64,000 nt of DNA from Sinorhizobium glycinis (GTDB lineage Bacteria; Pseudomonadota; Alphaproteobacteria; Rhizobiales; Rhizobiaceae): contig NZ_LPUX01000053.1 of NCBI RefSeq assembly GCF_001651865.1, forward strand, positions 1,054,001 through 1,118,000, given 5' to 3'. The position numbers were made by a program, and so were the translations under genes. The notes beneath the pieces were generated by a model that saw only the letters and a list, made by a program, of their open reading frames with translations, searched no databases and was not told the origin of the DNA. Positions 17,733 to 27,624 of this stretch are shown piece by piece; the stretch's first letter is position 1; the number at the start of each line of letters is the position of its first letter.

Positions 17733-18548
17733 ATGGAAACGCATTTTACCGAAGAGACGATGCAGACGGGCCAAGGCTCGTGCCGCGTGCGCGTCTACAA
17801 GGGTGCGTCGTTGCTCGCGCCGCCGCCGGTCGTCTTGCATCTGCACGGCGGCAGCTTCACGGGAGATTCGGTCGCAGCCGGAGAGAAGGTCGCCGGTGCC
17901 CTTGCGGCTGCCGGTGCCGTCGTCGTCTCGCCGGAATATCCATCGGCCTGCCTCAATCCGTTTCCGGCGGCGCTCGACGCCGCCTACGCCATGCTCGCTT
18001 CGATGCGCAGCCGCTGCCCGCAGTTCGCGCACAAGAAATCGCTGCTGTTCGTCGCCGGCGAGGAGGCGGGCGGCAACCTCGCGGCCGGCCTGGCGCTGAT
18101 GGCGCGGGACCAGTTTCTGACCGATCTCAAGGGGCAGATCCTGCTTTCGCCGCTGCTCGACCCCTGCCTGGCAACGCCATCGTTCCGCAAGTTCTGTCCG
18201 CAGAGCTCGGTACAGTCGATCGCCGACGGCTGGCAGCAATATCTCGGCGAAGGCAGCGGCCTGACCCACCCCTACGCGGCGCCCGGTCATTGCACCCGGC
18301 TCGGCGGGCTCGTTCCGGCCCTCGTGATTACCAGCGAAGAATGTCCGATGCGCGACGAGGCCAAAGCCTATGCCGAGCGCCTGCGAATTGCCGGTGTTCC
18401 GGTGGAGATGCACGTCCTGCCGGGCCGTGCCGCCTGGGTCCCGGCCAATGTCTCGGCCCAGCAAAGCTGGCCCGAACAAGAAGAAATCATATCCGGCATT
18501 TTCTCCCGCTTCTTCGAGAAGGCGGGAGCGAAGGCCACACAGAAGTAA
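17733..18548 (+). CDS. Alpha/beta-hydrolase-fold protein lacking the catalytic triad
   Basis: A 271-residue protein clearly related to the hormone-sensitive-lipase group of alpha/beta hydrolases: the oxyanion-hole HGGSF is at 38-42 and the body aligns along its length. All three catalytic positions appear changed. The nucleophile elbow, normally GDSAGGN, reads GEEAGGN, with Glu111 in place of Ser. The Asp site (usual DPLRDE) reads CPMRDE, with Cys204. The His site (usual HGF after PG) reads AAW, with Ala234. It is therefore probably not an esterase. It is the first gene of an operon, 41 bp upstream of a MexE-like adaptor. A binding or regulatory role is a guess. Confidence 0.85.
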   Translation: METHFTEETMQTGQGSCRVRVYKGASLLAPPPVVLHLHGGSFTGDSVAAGEKVAGALAAAGAVVVSPEYPSACLNPFPAALDAAYAMLASMRSRCPQFAHKKSLLFVAGEEAGGNLAAGLALMARDQFLTDLKGQILLSPLLDPCLATPSFRKFCPQSSVQSIADGWQQYLGEGSGLTHPYAAPGHCTRLGGLVPALVITSEECPMRDEAKAYAERLRIAGVPVEMHVLPGRAAWVPANVSAQQSWPEQEEIISGIFSRFFEKAGAKATQK

Positions 18549-18589
18549 GCAGACATTTAACGCCGGCTCCCAACCGGCAAGGAGAGATC

Positions 18590-19792
18590 ATGACGTCGAG
18601 CGTTACTCGCCGCGCCCTGTGGGGCGCCGGCCTCAGCATTCTATTGTCCGTCGCCGGCGGAGGAGCCGTCCTTCTCGGCCTCCCGGCGCGCTTCGAAGCG
18701 GACGCCGCGACCGAAGCGCCCGCCGCGCCGCCCGCCGTTCCCGTTTCCGTCGCCAAGGCGGAGACGCGCCGGATCACCACCTGGGAAAGCTTCTCCGGCC
18801 GGCTCGAGGCGATCGAGCGGGTCGAGATTCGTCCCCGCGTCGGCGGTGCGATCCTCAGTGCCCATTTCCGCGAGGGAGCGCTCGTCGAAAAGGGCGATCT
18901 GCTCGTCACCATCGACCCCGAGCCTTATGCGGCCGCCGTCGAGCGGGCCGAGGCGGAGGTCGCGGCCGCCGAAGCGCGGGTGGCACTCGCCAAGACCGAG
19001 CTCGACCGCGCCCGCAAGCTGGTCAGCACCAGCGCCATCCCGCAGAGCGGCGTCGACCAGCGGCTCAGCGCCTATGACGAGGCGCAGGCGAATGTCCGTT
19101 CAGCCAAGGCGGCGCTGCGCTCCGCCCGCCTTGACCTCGGATATACCGAGGTGCGCGCTCCGATCGCCGGACGCGCCGGCAGGCTCGAGGTGACGGCAGG
19201 CAACCTGGTCGCGGCGGGCTCCGCCTCGCCGGTGCTGACCACGCTGGTCTCCGTCGACCCGATCTATGCGAGCTTCAACGTCAGCGAGGAAGTGATTGCA
19301 GCCGCGCTCGCCAAGCTTTCCGCTTCGGCCGGTACCGATGCGATCGAGAGCATTCCGGTGCAGATCGGCACGGCCGCCGACGAGGGCACGCCGATCAGCG
19401 GCCATATCCAGCTCATCAACAACGAGGTGGATGCGGCGACCGGCACGATCCGCGTCCGCGCGGCGCTCGAAAACACCCGCGGCCGGCTTATCCCGGGCCA
19501 GTTCGTCCGCATACGGATCGGCGATCCGTCGCCGGCCGAGAAGCTGGTGATCAGCGACCGCGCCATCGGCTCCGACCAGGACAAGAAATTCGTGCTGGTC
19601 GTCGGTTCGGACAACAAGGTGGAATACCGGCAGGTGACCCTCGGGCCGACGGCTGACGGCATGCGGATCGTCGAGAGCGGCCTGAAGCCTGGCGAAAGCA
19701 TCGTTGTCAATGGCCTGCAGCGCGTGCGCCCCGGCGTCGTCGTCGCTCCGCAGCCGGCCGAACAGGCGACCGCCTCGATCGCAAAACCATAG
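18590..19792 (+). CDS. RND efflux periplasmic adaptor subunit (MexE/AcrA-like)
   Basis: A 400-residue membrane-fusion protein. An N-terminal hydrophobic signal/anchor (about 10-35, no lipobox cysteine) precedes a lipoyl-type half-domain (about 65-100, GAILSAHFREGALVEKGDLL). An alpha-helical hairpin (about 110-180, Ala/Glu-rich), the second lipoyl half (RAPIAGRAG), a beta-barrel and a membrane-proximal domain complete the protein. It should bridge the inner-membrane RND pump to an outer-membrane channel. The start at 18590 follows AAGGAGAGA. It is co-transcribed with the upstream hydrolase-like gene and the downstream pump. No outer-membrane factor gene is present, so the pump must borrow one encoded elsewhere. 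Confidence 0.94.
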   Translation: MTSSVTRRALWGAGLSILLSVAGGGAVLLGLPARFEADAATEAPAAPPAVPVSVAKAETRRITTWESFSGRLEAIERVEIRPRVGGAILSAHFREGALVEKGDLLVTIDPEPYAAAVERAEAEVAAAEARVALAKTELDRARKLVSTSAIPQSGVDQRLSAYDEAQANVRSAKAALRSARLDLGYTEVRAPIAGRAGRLEVTAGNLVAAGSASPVLTTLVSVDPIYASFNVSEEVIAAALAKLSASAGTDAIESIPVQIGTAADEGTPISGHIQLINNEVDAATGTIRVRAALENTRGRLIPGQFVRIRIGDPSPAEKLVISDRAIGSDQDKKFVLVVGSDNKVEYRQVTLGPTADGMRIVESGLKPGESIVVNGLQRVRPGVVVAPQPAEQATASIAKP

Positions 19793-19923
19793 TCATCAGC
19801 GCCCCTGCCTCTCTGAGAAGCAGGGCGGCGTAAAGACAATTCGAATGGCATGCATAGGCGCGCGGCGGAGATTTCCGCCGTGAACGTCCGCCGCTTTGCC
19901 TGAAGTTCCCAAGGGGGATCGTT

Positions 19924-22900
19924 ATGAACTTCTCACGCTTTTTCGTCGACCGCCCGGTCTTCGCGGGCGTTCTCTCGGTGCTGATCTTCGTCGCCGGCCT
20001 GATCGGCATGACCGGCTTGCCGATTTCCGAATATCCGGAGGTCGTACCGCCACAGATCGTCGTGCGCGCCCAATATCCCGGCGCCAACCCGTCCGTCATC
20101 GCCGAAACCGTCGCGACCCCGCTCGAAGAGCAGATCAACGGCGTTGAAGGCATGCTCTACATGCAGAGCCAGGCAACCGCCGACGGCCTGATGACGCTGA
20201 CCGTCACCTTCGAGCTCGGCACCGACCCGGACCAGGCACAGCAACTGGTGCAGAACCGTGTCTCGCAAGCCGAGCCGCGGCTGCCGGAAGAGGTACGCCG
20301 GCTCGGCGTCACGACGGTGAAAAGCTCGCCGGACCTGACGCTCGTCGTGCATCTCATCTCGCCGAACGGCCAATACGACATCAACTATCTGCGCAACTAC
20401 GGCGTCCTGAACGTCAAGGATAGGCTGGCGCGCGTCGAGGGCGTCGGCCAGGTGCAGATCTTCGGCGGCGGCGACTATTCGATGCGCGTCTGGATCGATC
20501 CGGAGAAGGCCGCCGAGCGCGGGCTTGCCGCCAGTGACATCGCCAGTGCGATCCGCGGACAGAACGTCCAGGCGGCCGCCGGCGTCATCGGCGCCTCGCC
20601 GTCCGTCGCCGGCCTCGACCTGCAGCTCTCCGTCAACGCGCAAGGGCGGCTCAGGACGCCGGAGGACTTTGCAGAGATCGTCGTCAAGTCCGGCGCCAGT
20701 GGCGAGATCACCCGCCTCGGCGACGTCGCGCGCGTCGAGATGGGCGCCGCGGACTATTCGCTGCGATCGCTGCTCGACAACAAGGCCGCCGTCGGCATGG
20801 GCGTCTTCCAGGCACCCGGATCGAACGCCATCCAGATCTCCGAGAACGTCCACAAGGCGATGGCCGAGCTGAAGCAGACGATGCCGGAAGGCGTCGACTA
20901 CGAGATCGTCTATGACACGACGCAGTTCGTCCGCGCGTCGATCGAATCGGTCGTGCATACGCTGCTCGAAGCGATCGCGCTCGTCGTCCTCGTTGTCATC
21001 GTCTTCCTGCAGACCTGGCGCGCCTCGATCATCCCGCTCGTCGCGGTTCCCGTCTCGATCGTCGGCACCTTCGCGGTCATGTATGTCTTCGGTTTCTCGA
21101 TCAATGCGCTGAGCCTCTTCGGCCTGGTGCTGGCGATCGGTATCGTCGTCGACGACGCGATCGTCGTCGTGGAAAACGTCGAACGCAACATCGCGCAGGG
21201 CCTTTCGCCGGTGCAGGCGACTTATCGCGCCATGCAGGAAGTCTCCGGGCCGATCATCGCGATCGCCCTGGTGCTCGTCGCCGTCTTTGTGCCGCTTGCC
21301 TTCATCACCGGGCTCACCGGCCAGTTCTACCGCCAGTTCGCGCTCACCATCGCGATATCGACGGTGATCTCGGCCTTCAACTCGCTGACGCTGTCGCCGG
21401 CGCTGGCCGCCCTTCTACTGAAGGACCATCACGCGCCGAAGGACCGCCTGACGCGGATCATGGACGCGTTGTTCGGCTGGTTCTTCCGCGGCTTCAACCG
21501 CTTCTTCGGGGCGAGCTCGGAAGCCTATGGCCGCGGCGTCGGTGGCATCCTGACGCGCAAGTCGCTGATCATGGGCCTCTATGTGATCCTCCTCGGCGTC
21601 ACCTTCGCGCTGTTCCGCTCCGTCCCCGGCGGCTTCGTGCCGGCCCAGGACAAGCAATATCTGATCGGTTTCGCGCAATTGCCGGATGCGGCGACGCTTG
21701 ACCGCTCGGAGGACGTCATCCGGCGGATGAGCGACATCGCGCTGAAGCATCCGGGCGTCGAGCACGCCATCGCCTTCCCGGGCCTGTCGATCAACGGTTT
21801 CACCAACTCGTCCAATTCCGGCATCGTCTTCGTGTCGCTGAAGCCGTTCGAGGAACGCACGACACCGGAACTCTCGGGCGGCGCGATCGCCATGCAGCTC
21901 AACCAGGAGTTCGGCGCGATCCAGGATGCCTTCATCGCCATGTTCCCGCCGCCGCCCGTGCAGGGCCTCGGCACGACGGGCGGCTTCAAGCTGCAGATCG
22001 AGGACAAGAACGGCCTCGGCTACCGGGCGCTCGACGATGCGGCCAAGGCCTTCCTGGCACAGGCCGCCCAGACGCCGGAGCTGGCCGGACTCTATTCGAG
22101 CTACCAGATCAACGTGCCGCAGCTCTATGCCGACCTCGACCGCGTCAAGGCGCGCCAGCTCGGCGTGGCGGTCACCGACGTTTTCGAGACGCTGCAGATC
22201 TATCTCGGCTCGCTTTACGTCAACGACTTCAACGCCTTCGGCCGCACCTACAGCGTTCGCATCCAGGCCGATGCGAACTATCGCAGCCATGCCGACGATA
22301 TCGGCAAGCTGAAGGTCCGTTCGCAATCGGGCGAGATGATCCCGCTCTCGGCGCTCTTGAAGGTCGAGCAGACGGTCGGCGCAGAGCGGGCGATCCGCTA
22401 CAACGGCTTCCTCGCCGCCGACATCAATGGCGGGCCGGCACCGGGCTTTTCCTCCGGCCAGGCACAGGAGGCAATAGAGCGGATCGCCGCCGAGACGCTG
22501 CCGCCCGGCATCAGCTACGAATGGACGGACCTGACCTACCAGCAGATCCTTGCCGGCAATTCGGGCGTGCTGATCTTCCCGCTGGCGCTGCTGCTCGTCT
22601 ATCTGGTGCTGGCGGCCCAGTATGAGAGCCTGCTCTTACCGATCTCGATCATCCTGATCGTGCCGATGGGCATCATGGCGGCGCTGACCGGCGTGTGGTT
22701 GACGGGTGGCGACAACAACGTCTTCACGCAGATCGGCCTGATCGTGCTTGTCGGCCTTTCGGCGAAGAACGCGATCCTGATCGTCGAGTTCGCCCGCGAG
22801 CTCGAACTGTCCGGCAGCACGCCAGTGAAGGCCGCGATCGAGGCGAGCCGGCTTCGCCTCAGGCCGATCCTGATGACCTCGATGGCCTTCATCATGGGCG

Positions 22901-23109
22901 TCGTGCCGCTCGTCACCTCGACAGGCGCCGGTGCGGAAATGCGCTCGGCCATGGGCGTCGCGGTCTTTGCCGGGATGATCGGAGTCACCGCCTTCGGCAT
23001 CTTCATGACGCCGGTCTTCTACGTGCTGATCCGCAAGCTCTCCGGCGAGCGGCCACTGAAGCACGCGGGGGGCCATATCGAGGCGCCGCATCTCGCCCCC
23101 GGCGAATAG
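19924..23109 (+). CDS. RND multidrug efflux transporter, MexF/AcrB-like
   Basis: A 1061-residue inner-membrane proton antiporter of the HAE-1 family. It starts MNFSRFFVDRPVFAGVLSVL and has 12 membrane segments: TM1 at about 10-30, TM2-6 at about 340-490, TM7 near 545, and TM8-12 at about 870-1035. Two large periplasmic porter/docking loops are also present. The relay aspartates on TM4 are visible in GIVVDDAIVVVENVER. The C-terminal half repeats the pattern with LSAKNAILIVEFARELE. Similarity of wording is greatest to MexF of the MexEF-OprN system. It follows the adaptor by 131 bp and likely shares its message. Typical substrates are drugs, plant phenolics or signals; the specific one is unknown. 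Confidence 0.95.
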   Translation: MNFSRFFVDRPVFAGVLSVLIFVAGLIGMTGLPISEYPEVVPPQIVVRAQYPGANPSVIAETVATPLEEQINGVEGMLYMQSQATADGLMTLTVTFELGTDPDQAQQLVQNRVSQAEPRLPEEVRRLGVTTVKSSPDLTLVVHLISPNGQYDINYLRNYGVLNVKDRLARVEGVGQVQIFGGGDYSMRVWIDPEKAAERGLAASDIASAIRGQNVQAAAGVIGASPSVAGLDLQLSVNAQGRLRTPEDFAEIVVKSGASGEITRLGDVARVEMGAADYSLRSLLDNKAAVGMGVFQAPGSNAIQISENVHKAMAELKQTMPEGVDYEIVYDTTQFVRASIESVVHTLLEAIALVVLVVIVFLQTWRASIIPLVAVPVSIVGTFAVMYVFGFSINALSLFGLVLAIGIVVDDAIVVVENVERNIAQGLSPVQATYRAMQEVSGPIIAIALVLVAVFVPLAFITGLTGQFYRQFALTIAISTVISAFNSLTLSPALAALLLKDHHAPKDRLTRIMDALFGWFFRGFNRFFGASSEAYGRGVGGILTRKSLIMGLYVILLGVTFALFRSVPGGFVPAQDKQYLIGFAQLPDAATLDRSEDVIRRMSDIALKHPGVEHAIAFPGLSINGFTNSSNSGIVFVSLKPFEERTTPELSGGAIAMQLNQEFGAIQDAFIAMFPPPPVQGLGTTGGFKLQIEDKNGLGYRALDDAAKAFLAQAAQTPELAGLYSSYQINVPQLYADLDRVKARQLGVAVTDVFETLQIYLGSLYVNDFNAFGRTYSVRIQADANYRSHADDIGKLKVRSQSGEMIPLSALLKVEQTVGAERAIRYNGFLAADINGGPAPGFSSGQAQEAIERIAAETLPPGISYEWTDLTYQQILAGNSGVLIFPLALLLVYLVLAAQYESLLLPISIILIVPMGIMAALTGVWLTGGDNNVFTQIGLIVLVGLSAKNAILIVEFARELELSGSTPVKAAIEASRLRLRPILMTSMAFIMGVVPLVTSTGAGAEMRSAMGVAVFAGMIGVTAFGIFMTPVFYVLIRKLSGERPLKHAGGHIEAPHLAPGE

Positions 23110-23266
23110 CCATCCTGCCGGAACAAGCATCCCGGGCCGGACCACCATCCGGCCCGTTCTCGTTTCGGCATACGTGCCGGCCCGATCGGGCGTGACAGTT
23201 GGGGATCGATCGGATAAACCAGCAATCTCAGTTCCTTGGCCCAACGGCTCGCAGGCAATCCGCTAG

Positions 23267-24460
23267 ATGTTCCCCACCGATCCTGTCTCCAATCTCGCCG
23301 CCCTTATCCGCTGCCCCTCGGTCACACCGGCCGAAGGCGGCGCGCTCACCGCCCTCGAGACGATGCTGGCGCCGCTCGGCTTCACGGTCGATCGGATCGT
23401 GGCGAAGGCGCCGGGCACGCCGGATATCGAGAACCTCTATGCCCGGCTCGGAACCGAAGCTCCGCACCTGATGTTCGCCGGCCACACGGATGTCGTGCCG
23501 GTCGGCGACGAGTCCGCCTGGACTCACCCGCCCTTCTCCGCCGCGATCGCCGGCGGCGAAATGTACGGGCGCGGCGCGGTCGACATGAAGGGCGGCATCG
23601 CCTGCTTCGTCGCGGCCGTCGCCCGCCATGTCGAAAAACACGGCCGGCCGAAGGGCTCGATCTCCTTCCTCATCACCGGCGACGAGGAAGGCCCGGCGAT
23701 CAACGGCACGGTGAAGCTTCTCGAATGGGCCGCCCATAAAGGGGAGCGCTGGGATGCCTGCCTGGTCGGCGAGCCGACCAATCCGGATCAACTGGGCGGC
23801 ATGATCAAGATCGGCCGGCGCGGTTCGCTTTCCGGCCGGATTACCGTGCATGGCGTCCAGGGCCACGCCGCCTATCCGCACCTCGCCGACAATCCGGTGC
23901 GCGGCATTCTGCAGCTGACGCAAGCGCTGATGGACCCTCCCTTCGACGATGGCACCGAGAACTTCCAGCCGTCCAACCTGGAGGTGACGACGATCGACGT
24001 CGGCAATGCCGCCGTCAACGTCATTCCGGCCAAGGCCGGCGCCGCCTTCAACATCCGCTTCAACGATCGCTGGACGGCCGAAAGCCTGAAGGCGGAGATC
24101 GTCGCCCGCCTCGACCGCGCCGCGATGAATGGTACCCTCCGGCCCGGCCGTGAGCCCGTGAAATACGACATCGTCTGGAGCGAGCGGCCGAGCCACGTCT
24201 TCCTGACGCGCAACAATGCGCTGATCGATTCTCTTTCCGGCGCCGTCGAGGCCATCACGGGCCGCCAGCCGAAGCTTTCGACCACGGGCGGCACGTCGGA
24301 CGCGCGCTTCATCAAGGATTATTGTCCGGTGGTCGAATTCGGGCTTGTCGGTCGGACGATGCACATGGTGGACGAGCGCGTCGCGCTGGCCGATCTCGAG
24401 ACCTTGACCGACATCTATGAAACCTTCGTCGCCCGCTGGTTCGGCCATGCCGCTGCTTGA
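23267..24460 (+). CDS. dapE: Succinyl-diaminopimelate desuccinylase
   Basis: A 397-residue dinuclear zinc peptidase-family (M20A) enzyme. It removes succinate from N-succinyl-L,L-diaminopimelate, the step that follows DapD and DapC in lysine and peptidoglycan precursor synthesis. Key metal-binding and catalytic segments are [13 protein letters not shown] (His, then Asp), [11 protein letters not shown] (bridging Asp), ITGDEEGPA (catalytic Glu-Glu) and [10 protein letters not shown] near the C-terminus. An M20 dimerisation domain lies in the middle (about 175-290). The ATG at 23267 gives a full-length product. Its last 14 bp overlap the next gene, so the two are translationally linked. Confidence 0.96.
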   Translation: MFPTDPVSNLAALIRCPSVTPAEGGALTALETMLAPLGFTVDRIVAKAPGTPDIENLYARLGTEAPHLMFAGHTDVVPVGDESAWTHPPFSAAIAGGEMYGRGAVDMKGGIACFVAAVARHVEKHGRPKGSISFLITGDEEGPAINGTVKLLEWAAHKGERWDACLVGEPTNPDQLGGMIKIGRRGSLSGRITVHGVQGHAAYPHLADNPVRGILQLTQALMDPPFDDGTENFQPSNLEVTTIDVGNAAVNVIPAKAGAAFNIRFNDRWTAESLKAEIVARLDRAAMNGTLRPGREPVKYDIVWSERPSHVFLTRNNALIDSLSGAVEAITGRQPKLSTTGGTSDARFIKDYCPVVEFGLVGRTMHMVDERVALADLETLTDIYETFVARWFGHAAA

Positions 24461-25043
24461 TGAGGTTCTCGCCTATATCAAGGGGCTCTGGCTGCTGATC
24501 CAGGGCAACCGCGAAGGCTATCAATGGCTGGACATCAGCGAAGTCGGCCTGTGGCGTTCCTTCGCGGCGATCCTCTGGTCGCTGCCGGCCATGGCCGTGT
24601 CCTGGGCGTCCTGGCGCCTCTATTATCTTTCGGCGATGCCGAGCGGCACGTCGGTCGGCTTCGGCTTTTTCCTCAAACTGCTCGTCATCGATGTCGTCAG
24701 CTGGCTGCTGCCGATCGTGCTGGTCGCCGCCCTCTCGCGCCCCCTTGGATTCAGCGCGCTGGTGGTGCCGGTGATTGTCACCACGAACTGGCTTTCGGTG
24801 CCGCTTTCCTATGCCATGGCAATTCCGGCCGCGATCCTGCTGCTTGCTCGCGGAGGTCATCAGTTCACCGCTCTCTTGTCCCTGATCGTCCTTCTTGCCG
24901 GCGTCGCCTTGCTCTTCCGGCTGCTGCGCACGATAACCGGCAACCAGAACCTGCTCGCCTCCGCGCTGACGGCCCTTTACCTGCTACCGTCGATGATGCT
25001 CGCGCAGTACCTGCAGAACTTATTCGGCTTGATGCCGACGTGA
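24447..25043 (+). CDS. Hypothetical polytopic membrane protein overlapping dapE
   Basis: A 198-residue protein with about five hydrophobic segments (roughly 40-62, 75-100, 104-135, 138-158, 168-190). I do not recognise the family with confidence; the spacing of segments resembles Yip1-like small membrane proteins. The likely ATG at 24447 lies inside the end of dapE in another frame, giving a 14-bp overlap that implies translational coupling. The amphipathic N-terminus ([20 protein letters not shown]) looks genuine. The stop faces the truA stop 74 bp away. The function is unknown. Confidence 0.75.
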   Translation: MPLLDEVLAYIKGLWLLIQGNREGYQWLDISEVGLWRSFAAILWSLPAMAVSWASWRLYYLSAMPSGTSVGFGFFLKLLVIDVVSWLLPIVLVAALSRPLGFSALVVPVIVTTNWLSVPLSYAMAIPAAILLLARGGHQFTALLSLIVLLAGVALLFRLLRTITGNQNLLASALTALYLLPSMMLAQYLQNLFGLMPT

Positions 25044-25117
25044 CAAAGTCCGGCGCCTGGGGGGCCACCAGCTGTCACCCCCCGATTTCCGCCGTTGCAA
25101 TCCTTCTGGTGCCCGCT

Positions 25118-25861
25118 CTAGTAATCCACCTGCATGAAGAAAAGGCCTTCCGGCGGGGCGACGGGACCGCAGGCCTTGCGGTCGCGGGCCTGAAGTGCCG
25201 CCTTGAGGTCGTCCGGCGCCCACTTGCCTTCGCCGACGAGCTTCAATGAGCCGGCGAAGGAGCGGATCTGATTGTGCAGGAAGCTCTGCGCCGTCGCCCG
25301 GATCTCGATCAGCTCGCCGCCGCGCGTCACGTCGAGCCGATCGATGGTGCGCAGCGGGCTGGTCGCCTGGCAATGGGCGGAGCGAAACGTCGTGAAATCG
25401 TGATGGCCGACGAGGTGTTGCGCCGCTTCGTGCATCGCCGCGTGGTCGAGCGTCTTCGGCACCCACCATGCACGCCGCGCCTCGAGCGCCAACGGCGAGC
25501 GGCGGGAGATGATCCGATAGAGGTAGTGCCTGCGGACGGCTGAAAAGCGCGCGTCGAACTCCGGCGGCGCTTCCGCCGCTTCGAGGATCGAGACCCGCTC
25601 GGCGGCAAGCGTCAGGTGGGCGTTCAGCGCATTGCGCAGCGTATGCGGCTTCCATTCGCGCGCCAGGTCGAGATGCGCCACCTGACCCATGGCATGAACG
25701 CCGGAATCGGTACGGCCCGCGCCGCGGATCGACACGGTCTCGCCGGTCAAGGACAGCACCGCCTTCTCAATCGCCCCTTGCACGGAGGGGCCGTTCTCCT
25801 GCCGCTGCCAACCGACATAATCGGAGCCGTCATATTCGACGGTCAGTCGATAGCGTGGCAT
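25118..25861 (-). CDS. truA: tRNA pseudouridine(38-40) synthase
   Basis: A 247-residue TruA that converts uridines 38-40 of the tRNA anticodon stem-loop to pseudouridine. The catalytic aspartate is Asp52 in [11 protein letters not shown]. The N-terminal [18 protein letters not shown] is also diagnostic, and the length is standard. Its ATG overlaps the fmt TGA by one base (TGATG), so fmt-truA is a coupled pair, with def further upstream on the same strand. The def-fmt-truA order is common in alphaproteobacteria and groups initiator and tRNA modification functions. Confidence 0.97.
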   Translation of the reverse strand: MPRYRLTVEYDGSDYVGWQRQENGPSVQGAIEKAVLSLTGETVSIRGAGRTDSGVHAMGQVAHLDLAREWKPHTLRNALNAHLTLAAERVSILEAAEAPPEFDARFSAVRRHYLYRIISRRSPLALEARRAWWVPKTLDHAAMHEAAQHLVGHHDFTTFRSAHCQATSPLRTIDRLDVTRGGELIEIRATAQSFLHNQIRSFAGSLKLVGEGKWAPDDLKAALQARDRKACGPVAPPEGLFFMQVDY

Positions 25862-26796
25862 CAGGAAATCCTCGTGCCGGCGGCGATCGGCGTGCCGCGC
25901 AGGAAGTCGGCCGTGTCAAGCGCCTTGCCGCCCGCCCGCTGCAATCGCGTCGGCCGCACCGCGCCGTCGCCGCAGGCGATCGTCAAGCCGTCGTCCAGGA
26001 TCGTGCCGGGCGCACCGGCCCCTTCGGCACGCTCCGACCCCAGCACCTTGATCCGCTCCATCCGCCCGGCGATCTCGACTTCGAACCAGGCACCCGGAAA
26101 GGGCGAAAGACCGCGGATATGGTTGTGAACGTCGGCCGCCGGCCGGGTGAAATCGATGCGCGTCTCGTCCTTGCTGATCTTGGCGGCGTAGACGACGCCT
26201 TCCTCGGGCTGCGGCGTCAGCGTCAGTTCGCCCATCTCGAGCTGCACCATCGCCTCCTTCATGAGCGCCGCCCCGACATGCATCAGCTTGTCGTGCAACT
26301 CGCCGGCCGTCATCGTCCCGCCGATCGGAACGCGTTTCGTGAGGGCGACGGGGCCGGTATCGAGCCCCCTGTCCATCTTCATCACCATCATGCCGGTTTC
26401 GGGGTCACCGGCCATGATCGCCCGCTGGATCGGTGCCGCGCCACGCCAGCGCGGCAGCAGCGAGGCATGGCCGTTATAGCAGCCGTAGCGGGTGCCGGAG
26501 AGGATGTCCTCCGGCAGCAGCAGGCCATAGGCGACGACGACTGCGACATCGGCATCGAAATCGCGGAAGGTCTGCCGATCCGGCACATCCTTGAAGTTGA
26601 CGGGCGTCAACACCGGAACGCCGAGAAGTTCGGCCGCCTGATGCACCGGCGACTTCTTGAGATCGAGGCCGCGCCGGCCGCCGGGCCGCGGCGGCTGCGT
26701 ATAGACGGCTGCGATCTCGTGCCCGGCGTCGACGAGGGCGGAGAGCGTCGGCACGGAGAATTCCGGTGTGCCCATGAAGATGATGCGAAGCGGCAA
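25861..26796 (-). CDS. fmt: Methionyl-tRNA formyltransferase
   Basis: A 311-residue enzyme that formylates Met-tRNA(fMet) with 10-formyltetrahydrofolate. The N-terminal formyltransferase domain (about 1-190) starts [18 protein letters not shown] and contains the catalytic segment [18 protein letters not shown]. The C-terminal OB-like tRNA-binding domain occupies about 205-305. It is between def (upstream, across a mosaic repeat) and truA (coupled downstream). Def removes the same formyl group co-translationally, so this cluster makes and then removes the initiator formyl mark. Confidence 0.97.
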   Translation of the reverse strand: MPLRIIFMGTPEFSVPTLSALVDAGHEIAAVYTQPPRPGGRRGLDLKKSPVHQAAELLGVPVLTPVNFKDVPDRQTFRDFDADVAVVVAYGLLLPEDILSGTRYGCYNGHASLLPRWRGAAPIQRAIMAGDPETGMMVMKMDRGLDTGPVALTKRVPIGGTMTAGELHDKLMHVGAALMKEAMVQLEMGELTLTPQPEEGVVYAAKISKDETRIDFTRPAADVHNHIRGLSPFPGAWFEVEIAGRMERIKVLGSERAEGAGAPGTILDDGLTIACGDGAVRPTRLQRAGGKALDTADFLRGTPIAAGTRIS

Positions 26797-26819
26797 GGCG
26801 GTGAACTCCGTCTTTCTTC

Positions 26820-26921
26820 ACAGCGCCGCGCGCCTTATGAGGCGCGCAAAGGTCGCTGTGGCACTTTGAATTGCTGCATGTCTTTATCCTTAAATCGAAG
26901 GCGATTTAAGGAGACATGCAG
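26820..26921. repeat. Mosaic palindromic repeat, family A (copy 2)
   Basis: One arm is CAGCG...CGCTG enclosing GCGCGCC/GGCGCGC. A central GCACTTTGAATTGC follows. The other arm is CTGCATGTC...GACATGCAG enclosing CCTTAAATC/GATTTAAGG. The order of the arms is reversed relative to the copies at 6489 and 39721. It lies between def and fmt, so it would be transcribed within that operon and could form an attenuating or stabilising structure. Confidence 0.8.
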
Positions 26922-26982
26922 TTCGCCCGAAACAGGGCAGCGGCTCCGATTCAAGCGCCAGTCAGCGAGGGGCGCGCGACAA

Positions 26983-27507
26983 TCAAATTGCCTTGGCGCC
27001 GCGTGTCTTGGCTGCCTTGGTGAACTTGCGGACCACCATGTCGCGCTTGAGCTTGGAGATATAGTCGATGAACAGGACGCCGTTCAGATGGTCGATCTCG
27101 TGCTGCAGGCAGGTGGCAAGCAGGCCCTCGGCCTCGACCGCCTGCTCCTTGCCATCGCGGTCGCGATATTCGACGGTGATGGCAGCCGGCCGCTCGACCT
27201 CCGCATAGTAGTCCGGGATCGACAGGCAGCCTTCCTCGTAGACCGAGCGCTCCTCGGAGGATTTCACGATCTTCGGGTTGATGAAGACAAGCGGCTTCTT
27301 TTCCTCGCCTTCCTTCGAGACGTCGAGAACCAGGAGGCGCTTCGGCACGCCGATCTGGATCGCCGCGAGACCGATGCCGGGGGCGTCATACATCGTTTCG
27401 AGCATGTCGTCGGCAAGGCGACGAACGTCGTCGTCTATCGTCTCGAACGGCGTCGATACCTGGCGCAGGAGGGGATCGGGAAGGATGATGAGCGGCTTGA
27501 TCGTCAT
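26983..27507 (-). CDS. def: Peptide deformylase
   Basis: A 174-residue metallo-enzyme that removes the N-formyl group from nascent proteins. All three family motifs are present: [10 protein letters not shown] (about 44-53), EEGCLSIP (about 91-98, metal-binding Cys) and QHEIDHLNG (about 133-141, HExxH metal site). Type I bacterial length. It heads the def-fmt-truA group on the minus strand and is divergent from rmuC; the 117-bp gap between them should hold both promoters. Confidence 0.97.
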   Translation of the reverse strand: MTIKPLIILPDPLLRQVSTPFETIDDDVRRLADDMLETMYDAPGIGLAAIQIGVPKRLLVLDVSKEGEEKKPLVFINPKIVKSSEERSVYEEGCLSIPDYYAEVERPAAITVEYRDRDGKEQAVEAEGLLATCLQHEIDHLNGVLFIDYISKLKRDMVVRKFTKAAKTRGAKAI

Positions 27508-27624
27508 GCTGCTCCCATAGCCGATCTTTCAGCCCTGGCGCAAGAAAATTGCCGATCGGAAGCACCGGCAGTCTGTTCTTGTTTTGATCTGGTCTTCGAA
27601 CGCGAATCTGTTTAGGCTGCGCGC

